Shown here: positions 57,475 through 64,000 of the stretch, piece by piece
Position numbering within the stretch: the stretch's first letter is position 1
Layout: each line of letters begins with the position of its first letter
From: Periconia sp. R9002
Taxonomy: Eukaryota > Ascomycota > Dothideomycetes > Pleosporales > Periconiaceae
NCBI GenBank assembly: GCA_023627715.1
Contig: JAMAHW010000041.1
Coordinates: 124,001-188,000 of the forward strand
DNA: 64,000 nt
Direction of reading: 5' to 3'
The notes under the pieces: generated by a model
Told to the model about the DNA's origin: nothing
The model's input: the letters and a program-made list of their open reading frames with translations, nothing else
The model's database searches: none
Position numbers and translations under genes: made by a program

Positions 57475-57998
57475 ATGGCCACGGACGGATCGCCGTGTCG
57501 GGTTGTCATATATGTCAAAGTCACCGATATCGAGGGCGATCCACTCTGGAGACATATCACTCTAGGACAAGCCTTCTGTTCTCATGTACTTGGGAGAGAC
57601 TTCCGCTACCAAATCCAGCCAACTGGATACGACACTTGCCATTTACCTCCAAACTTCGACTCCAGCCGTGATGTGTATGACTATTTTCTCTTCGATATAG
57701 GTGTTACGGGGCGTTTACCCCCAGAGAACTTGTCACATTTTGTCTATCTTGCTAGTCGAGCACAAGGAGAATGGTGAGGCAAAAACGATTGTAAATTTCT
57801 TGAACCCAATTGAATAACCCGATTACTAGGAGCTTTATTCCTCGCCCAACTGCCATCGACAAAGCCAAGAAACGGTCGCAGAAGTATCCTTGGGGTGGCG
57901 CAGTGGAGCAGAAGGTGTTTGCGGAGCTTAAGGAGACTCGGGCGGCGTCTCCCTCTTACACTCCGGGCAGTATTGATCAGGTTCGTCTTCCTGGATAA
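57475..57998 (+). CDS. Small hypothetical protein
   Basis: Exons 57475-57773 and 57830-57998 (56-base intron, GTGAGG...TACTAG) give 155 residues. The first exon encodes a compact, well-formed sequence: RVVIYVKVTDIEGDPLWRHI, LGQAFCSHVLGRDFRYQIQP and YDYFLFDIGVTGRLPPENLS. The second is basic (RPTAIDKAKKRSQKYPWGGA). The spliced join reads GEWSFIPRPT. No signal peptide or domain is recognised. The last codons (from GATCAG/GTTCGT) could conceal another donor, so the C-terminus is uncertain. A Cys-rich ORF lies on the opposite strand over its last 71 bases. Confidence 0.55.
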
Positions 57999-58134
57999 TA
58001 TGATCTTCGGTTCTTTGAGCCAGCGGGCAAGCTTCTCCTCTTGCAACTGCTGCTCGGCATTTGGCAATATGTTTGAGACGGGTGGGCTCCTGATTCAGGC
58101 TAGCATACCAGGCGGAGCAGCTATTACTCCGCAA
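57928..58134 (-). CDS. Antisense Cys-rich ORF, possibly a degenerate small gene
   Basis: A 68-codon frame ends CPLAQRTED...DEPDQYCPECKRETPP. The ordering C...(A)CP...H...D..YCPxC resembles a class of small Cys-rich proteins common in plant-associated ascomycetes. Upstream on the same strand, ATGTGG (about 58160) and a Cys-Gly-containing frame lie out of register, so the gene may be frame-broken or spliced in a way I cannot resolve. It overlaps the 3' end of the plus-strand gene. Low confidence. Confidence 0.25.
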   Translation of the reverse strand: MRSNSCSAWYASLNQEPTRLKHIAKCRAAVARGEACPLAQRTEDHIIQEDEPDQYCPECKRETPPESP

Positions 58135-58663
58135 TCCTCAGAATGTCAGTAACCACATTACTTCCTCGCACTCAGAATTCTGTAAAGCCTACCAGACCAA
58201 GAAGCAGTGGGATACTGACTGTGACAGACTTGAGCTTGAACCATTCGGAGGCGGCGAAGGCTGAGGTGGAACCCCGAATGCTTAAGGAAATACAGTCAGA
58301 GAGAGCATGGAACACTGGTTGAACGCACTGCCATCGAGGAGGTGACCTTTTCGCGAAAATTTCGACTGAAAAAAACTTGCACCTTTCCAGGTAGAATATT
58401 ATGAAGATATTCGAGGGGCCGAAGGATCTAAGAGATACAGTTTAGTTCGACGGTGAAGTCCTGATGGAGTGATCTCGCTGGTAGTTACTTTCGCGCCTAC
58501 CCTTTATTTAGCCTAGAGGCTCAAAGAAACCTCCGACTCTGAGTGAAAAATGACGGCTGAGCTGCCCTAAACTCTGCGGGGCTCTTTTGTCAACTTTGAG
58601 GGGAAAAAAACCATACATTTTCATTTTGGCTGCATGTCCCATCGTAATGTTGCTTCCTTGTAA
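58135..58663. other. Convergent intergenic
   Basis: Between the small plus-strand gene and the NLR gene. Mixed composition; only remnants of the antisense Cys-rich frame at 58135-58170 are seen. Confidence 0.45.
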
Positions 58664-61600
58664 CTAGGTAGTAGGCCTCGAAGCTGGCGCGTAACGTTGC
58701 ATCCAAGTCCTCAGAATCCTCGACGGCGTCCGGGGTTTAGGCAATTCTGCTTTTCCAGCTACTCCTGCATCCGACTTCCCCTCAACGTCGCCGAACTTGC
58801 CCTCCACAGATTTAGTCACTCCGATTTCTGTAGATTGAGCCTGGCCGTCTTTTGACTCAGGAGACTTAACTCGCAACGATTGGAGTCGATCTTTAAGCGG
58901 CTGGCACCATTTCGAAGAAGGCCCTTGAACAGCCGTGTACCCATCCAGTGCCTGAGTATACATGCTCTCTGCCAGATTTTCACGACCCGTCTGTGCGAGG
59001 AGGTCACCGAAGCTGATCAATGTGTTGAACGCTGGTTGACACGACGACATGCGTTCGGGCTTGAGAAACTCCTTGTAGCCTTGCAGCGCTTGATTGTACA
59101 TGGCTTCTGCCTCTGCGAGCTTGCCTTGGTTGGCGTAGACCAAACCTAGGTTGCTGATTGTATCAAATGTTGATGTGTTCTTTAGTCCAAGTGCTTCGTA
59201 GCCTTGTAACGCTCGACTGTACATAGCCTCTGCCTCTGTGAGCTTGCCTTGGTCCATGTAGAGGTTGCCTAGGTCATTAACCGTATTAAGTGTTAACTCG
59301 TGCTTCGGCCCGAGTGCCTCCTCACGTCCTTGCAGCGCCCGAATATACAGGCCCTCTGCCTCTGCGAGCTTGCCCTGGTCCACGTAAAGGACACCTAGGT
59401 TGTTGAGCGTCTGGAGTGTGAATGTGTGCTTTGGCCCGAGTGCCTCCTCACGGCCTTGCAGCACCCGAATATACAGGCCCTCTGCCTCTGCGAGCTTGCC
59501 CTGGTCCACGTAAAGGACACCTAGGTTGTTGAGCGTCTGGAGTGTGAATGTGTGCTTCGCTCCGAGTGCTCCTTCATAGTTTTGTAGCGCTTGAATATAT
59601 AAGACTTCTGCCTCTACGAGCTTGCCTTGGGCCTTATAAAGTAAGCCTAGGTTGTTGACCGTAGCGAGTGTTGATGTGTGATTCGGTCCAAGTGCTTCCT
59701 CAAAGTCTCGCAGTGCCCGAATGTACAGGCCCTCTGCCTCTGCGAGCTTACCTTGCTCCATGTAGAGAATGCCTAGGTTGTTAACCGTAGTAAGTGTCGA
59801 TAAGTCCTTCGGTCCAAGTGTCTCCTCTTTGCCTTGCAGCGCCCGAATGTACATGGCCTCTGCCTCTGCAAGTTTGCCTTGATACCTGTAGAGGATGCCT
59901 AGGCTGTTGACCGTATTAAGTGTCGATATGTGATTCGGTCCAAGTGCTTCCAAGTCTTGCAGCGCCCGAATGTACATAGCCTCTGCCTCTGCGAGCTTGC
60001 CTTGGTCCACGTAAAGGATGCCTAGCTGGTGCAGGGCCCGCCCTCTTTGCGCAGTATCTACCGTGCCATCCGTGATAGAAGGTTCGTGTCTTGCAGCATG
60101 TTGAAGGAGCCGCTGCTGAAGGACCCACCACTCATCAACATTCGTGCTAGGAACCTCAGATGCTACACAAGTCAGAGCTATCCCTGCTAACCTATCGTCC
60201 CACTTGTCGTTCAATACAGACATCGTCCATGAGTGTACACAGCTATGCATACTGTATCCCGCAGACTTGGACGACCGTCCAAGCGACGGTTCAGGGTGAG
60301 CCAGACCGTATTCGCATAGCAATCGAACCGCTTCATTGAAGCTTAGCTCGTCCTCGGTAAGCTTCTGTATCCACTCGTCGTCTGTATCGTATGCGTGTCG
60401 AAGAAGTCCAAACCATATGTCTTGCTTATCGAAATATGCCCACAGCTTGAGCAGCTGCGCCGATGCTTTGTTCTGTTCTCGGATTCGATCATAGGTAACC
60501 TGCCATGTCGTGTACAGTGAGCGGTCTGCGTATGAACTCAGTCTTGGGCTTGTCCTCTGGAGTTTCGACCAGAATGCCTCGTACAGCTGAAGATACTCCG
60601 CAAAGCTGGTCGTCACGTGCTCCAGATAAGCGCCAGCCGTAGAGAGGGCAAGCGGTAGGCCGTCCAGTTTCACGACAAGCGCTTTCGCATCGGCATCTAT
60701 CTCATTAGCTTGGTTCGTGTCCTTTATTCTCTAGATGAACATACCGTCTTTGATGTCTCCTCTTCCAGACGTATTCGACAAGATCTGGAGTCCGTCCTCG
60801 ACGCTTGCCAGCTTCGGGATTGGGAGACGTCGTCCTTGGGTAACATTCGCTGACCGCGTCGTAATGATGACCGAGCCCTGGTCGCTTTCTGGGAGATACC
60901 GACGCACATCTACTGTTGAGTGATCGGAATGATTAGCAGTTCGCGGATTGTCGTAGTTGTCATAGACCATCAGCCAACGTGTATTGTCCCGGAGATCTAA
61001 CCAGGCTTTGACTGCACGGACTACATGATCGAGGTCTCCCTCCAAGTCCACATTCCTAAGTTCTCCAGTAGAAGGGTGATGCGCGAGGATTTGCTGAGCG
61101 ATTCCGCGAAAGCTAAGCCGGAGGGAATCTTCATCATTCGCATTAAGCCAGAATATCGCCGTGTATTTCTCTTTATGCCTTCTGATGTATTGGATCGCTA
61201 ACTGAGTCTTTCCGATCCCTCCAAGCCCATATAGAACTACCGCCGATCGGCCATTGTGGCCATGAAGCAGCTCATACATCGTTGACAGCTCCTTTTCTCT
61301 AGCAACAAATTGTGCTGCTTCCGGGATTGATGCGAGATTAAGTCTGACGGCATATTGTTCGAAGTCAATGCCTATACTGGTTAGTCCACACCTTCGCTCG
61401 TCGCGTATAAGCAGAGGTCTGCCTACCCTTGTACAACTTGTGGATCTCTTCTTCTAGCCGTCGAAATGCATGGTTCTTTCCTTCTCCATAGTTTGGCAGC
61501 ATAGAGACTTCAAAGACTCCAATCAAACAGTACGCCTCATCCTCCTCAATCGTGGTAGTGCGGCGCTCTGCCCATGATCTTCGCTCTTGGATGCTAAAAT

Positions 61601-62174
61601 TCGACAAAGCATCACCTCGCAGAGCACTCTTCGTGATGTGAGCGATGTCATGTATCTCAGTCTCAAGCGTTAGTTTGCTCCCAAGCAGCTCGCCCTCGAA
61701 GCTAAAGAAGTTCACCAGCCTTGGTGCAATGAGCTCTTGAAGCGTCCAGCCTCGTGTAAACCATCGACTCGCTCTGAAAGCCTCTTTCCATGACCTCTCG
61801 TCGTCCACCCCGCCGACTGTGGAGACATCGGACAGGTATGCGTAGCAGCGCGTCGCGTTCTGGTACCATCGAAACATGGAGTTGATCGCCGCGCCGAGCT
61901 CGACCGAATTTTTCTTATCAATGCAGCACGTGTCTATCCAGAAGTACTGTAGGCCGTCAACTGCGGCCTGGTTCGCGCAGAACTGTATCTTGCTCCACCC
62001 AGCCTTGCTGACGGTCTTGCTCATGTCTGCGTTAGCTTCCATGTCCTGGAAAGTGACCTCCTCTTTTCCCCATGTATGAGAGAGTATTGCGTACGGAGGC
62101 ACATCGCCGCTGTTCGTTTCGCGAAAGGCGATGCTGCCGTCCAGATTGCGCTGCAAGAGGCGTAAGAGAGCCAT
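58664..62174 (-). CDS. HET-NB-ARC-TPR NLR-like protein
   Basis: Exons 62174-61427, 61371-60745 and 60696-58664 (introns of 55 and 48 bases) give 1135 residues. The N-terminal HET effector domain (1-245) has PYAILSHTWGKEEVTFQDME, YFWIDTCCIDK and SRWFTRGWTLQELIAP. The NB-ARC ATPase (about 265-520) has P-loop LYGLGGIGKTQLAIQYI (K304), Walker B-like TRWLMVYDNYDNP, SVIITTRS and GLPLALSTAGAYL. About nine kinesin-light-chain-type TPRs of 41-42 residues (about 678-1055) carry the consensus LGxLYxxQGKLAEAExxYxRALQ. A disordered tail follows. Domain order is that of fungal NLRs that sense non-self or damage and trigger incompatibility-type cell death through HET. All key nucleotide-binding residues are present and no frame is broken, so it is probably functional. 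TPR units 5 and 6 are nearly identical in DNA. Confidence 0.93.
59301..59552. repeat. Two near-identical 126-bp TPR units in the NLR gene
   Basis: Units 59301-59426 and 59427-59552 differ at about four bases over 126. The flanking TPR units (about 58930-60045 overall) are related but diverged. The period equals one 42-residue TPR. This marks a recent duplication or gene-conversion event inside the sensor domain. Confidence 0.88.
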
Positions 62175-63298
62175 GGTTATAGGTCAGTGCGATCTTGTGG
62201 CACGCGCGACTGGTGTAACCCGTTCGGTTCGATCGATATACAGGCGCAAGACATTCGAAAATCAACTAAGTAGAAGCAAACGTCGAGAGAGGAAGAGTGT
62301 CAGGTAAGACTGGACAGTAGTGGTTGTAGGTATGCACTGCCCACCAGGCTGCATCGTGGCGCAGACAGGGAAGGGACGTTCATGTTGCCTGGATGTTATT
62401 GGTAGTTTCTCGCACCGAGTCTCATGCGAACTGACTCCGAAAATTCGCAAATAATACATGATTTGCAAATCTACAAGATCCTGTTTAGTTGCCTGTGTGC
62501 CCGTCCTGGCCAAGGACGTTACCTAGTGTACCCCCCCTCCACCTGTGTCGATACCCAGGGTAGCGATACTCTGTGAGGATCAAATTCAATTTCATACAAG
62601 GTCCTGTGCAGTCGCTGTTGAAAAGTGAATTTGCTCCAGGCAGAGTGTGCGCATGGCGCAAGACAAAGCAGCAAGCAACAAAGCCAGTGGCAACCAGTCG
62701 CTGTAACGATCCTCGTACATTACTACATTGGTAGACTAGTGATGTAAGCTAACTAGCCACGCTTAACTTACATCCATGCGCCACAGCATGGTGTTAGAAT
62801 ACCGATCACGAGATAATATCCTTCCGACTTTCCTGTCATTTATGCACGCCCCCGTGCATCATTATCCAACTTTCTCAATCAGAAAGGTTGAGGTTAGGTA
62901 CCGATTACTGCGTCTTTACCGATTGATCCAACAATACCAAACCCGCGCGCCATATAATATATACCTACAGTATAACTCCTCCAACACTCGAAAACCCCAA
63001 ACCAAACAAAAGTATCAATACATGCAGCTAAATAGAGTACGTGGATGTCAAGAATGAAAGGAGGGGCGGCACGTGGTATATGCACTCACATGAATGACAA
63101 TTTCAGGAAAATGTGCAACATGACCAAGATCTGTTCGATATTGTAAAACTATTCAGAAAAGAAAGGATGGATATCAAAAAATGAAAGAAACAGCGCTAAT
63201 ACTATCAATCTAGCTTACCCCCGCGCTATTCCTCTTATCCTCTACAGGATCTTTACTCTATCGATCTCACTCTACCATTACTCAACAGGAGACTTGAT
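62175..63298. other. Intergenic between NLR and urea transporter genes
   Basis: 1.12 kb. The NLR leader lies at 62175-62280 and a SINE-like copy at 62472-62612. The rest (62620-63298) is AT-rich with no gene seen. Confidence 0.55.
62472..62612 (+). mobile_element. SINE-like short element, copy 3 (105 bp)
   Basis: Direct repeats at 62472-62489 (TACAAGATCCTGTTTAGT) and 62595-62612 (TACAAGGTCCTGTGCAGT) match at 15 of 18 bases and bound 105 bp. On the plus strand the insert starts TGCCTGTGTGCCCGTCC. It has A-box-like TGGCCAAGGACG and B-box-like GTGTCGATACC 38 bases apart, and ends CTCTGTGAGGATCAAATTC with a short AT-rich tail. Orientation is opposite to copies 1 and 2. It lies about 0.3 kb upstream of the NLR start codon. 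Confidence 0.72.
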
Positions 63299-64000
63299 CT
63301 AGCTCTTAACCTTCTCCCCCACAACCTCTGGCGGCGTCTCCGCGCCAACGCCCTCATGCACCTCCTCTCTCGCAGCAACCTTCCTTCCCCGACCCGTGAT
63401 ATCGAGCCAGATAGCCTGCAACGTGCGCCCACTGGTTCCGCGACCCTCCCAAAGCGGGTACAAGCCAACGGCAAAGCAGCTGAAAAACATCCACAAGATG
63501 CCGACGACGACCCAGCCGGTGAAGAACTTCTTGGAGAAGACGTAGCCGGTGCCGTACATGGGCATGGGCCAGAGGACGAGGAGGGCGATGGTCATGAAGA
63601 CGGTCATCCAGCGGGCGATGCGGCTCGCCTTGAAGAGCTTGGCTTGCTCGGCTTCTTCTTCGGCGATGGAGGCGGTGCGGCCCTCGCCGGGGACGAGTTC
63701 GAGGTCGAGATGCGCGGCGGCCGCGAGGTCGTGGTCGTCGCCTTTGCGGATCGCTTTCATGGAGACCCAGTCGTAGTTTTGCGGGCCGAAGGCGTAGGTG
63801 AGGACGGGGACGAAGACGAGCGGGGAGAGGAGCGCCACGACGTTGCCGGCAAGCATGGGGTTGTTGGCGCCTGTGGAGTCGACGGTGAGCTCGCCGTATT
63901 GCTTCTTGGCGGTTACGAGCCAGGCGATGAGCGAGCAGACGAAGCCCAGGGGTGGGGTGAGGGTCGCGGCCCACCAGTTTTGCTTGCTCCACATGAGGGT
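63299..64000 (-). CDS. DUR3: Urea/polyamine transporter DUR3, C-terminal part (runs off the window)
   Basis: 234 codons remain, open to the right edge; the N-terminal two thirds lie beyond it. Visible are three or four helices: LTPPLGFVCSLIAWLVTA, LAGNVVALLSPLVFVPVLTY, WMTVFMTIALLVLWPMPMYG and GWVVVGILWMFFSCFAVGLY. The segment KKQYGELTVDSTGANNPMLA followed by FGPQNYDWVSMKAI is typical of fungal Dur3-type sodium:solute symporters, plasma-membrane proton-coupled importers of urea and polyamines. The hydrophilic tail (EEVHEGVGAETPPEVVGEK) is cytosolic. The stop is at 63299-63301. Confidence 0.88.
   Translation of the reverse strand, partial: TLMWSKQNWWAATLTPPLGFVCSLIAWLVTAKKQYGELTVDSTGANNPMLAGNVVALLSPLVFVPVLTYAFGPQNYDWVSMKAIRKGDDHDLAAAAHLDLELVPGEGRTASIAEEEAEQAKLFKASRIARWMTVFMTIALLVLWPMPMYGTGYVFSKKFFTGWVVVGILWMFFSCFAVGLYPLWEGRGTSGRTLQAIWLDITGRGRKVAAREEVHEGVGAETPPEVVGEKVKS

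Overview
The window is a piece of nuclear chromosome from a filamentous ascomycete (Pezizomycotina; a dothideomycete such as a member of Pleosporales is my inference). The reasons are short spliceosomal introns of about 44-110 bases with GT...AG ends and CTAAC-type branch sites, compact genes on both strands without operons, a Zn2Cys6 regulator, a HET/NB-ARC/TPR incompatibility-type protein and fungal-specific families. I rebuilt exon structures by reading donors and acceptors and checking that every joined reading frame closes.

Layout. 0-6.5 kb: a drug/metabolite-superfamily transporter, a small mitochondrial-type protein, an SRPK-like kinase and a secreted S1/P1 nuclease. 6.8-11.3 kb: gene-poor; it holds a decayed zinc-finger-like gene with a MITE-like insertion near its 3' end, then 3 kb with no convincing gene. 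11.3-20.6 kb: INO80 subunit Ies4, the RanBPM-type GID subunit Vid30/Gid1, a mitochondrial PP2C phosphatase (Ptc5-like) and a cyclophilin-RRM protein (PPIL4/Cyp6 type). 22.6-32.8 kb: a Zn2Cys6 transcription factor, a fungal-specific unknown, a secreted PhiA-like wall protein and a disordered unknown, separated by long intergenic stretches. 33.9-44.4 kb: housekeeping block with RPB2, the ubiquilin DSK2, a quinone oxidoreductase and D-lactate dehydrogenase. 45-56.9 kb: a single-pass mucin-like membrane protein whose signal-peptide exon is separate, an F-box-like unknown, a Mak32-like PfkB kinase, a second unusual protein kinase, a SPRY protein, an MBL-fold-like hydrolase and a GNAT acetyltransferase. 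57.4-64 kb: a small unknown with an antisense Cys-rich ORF over its 3' end, a 1135-residue HET-NB-ARC-TPR NLR, and the C-terminal end of a DUR3-type urea transporter running off the right edge.

The main non-gene discovery is a dispersed, very short (about 87-114 bp) element present three times (16.2, 52.8 and 62.5 kb). Each copy is flanked by its own target-site duplication (16 bp perfect; 13 bp with 1 mismatch; 18 bp with 3 mismatches), and each contains A-box-like and B-box-like RNA polymerase III promoter motifs about 38 bases apart. This looks like a tiny tRNA-related SINE family. One copy sits about 0.3 kb upstream of the NLR gene. A second mobile element is a 245-bp non-autonomous DNA-transposon-like insertion with 27-bp inverted repeats and an 8-bp duplication.
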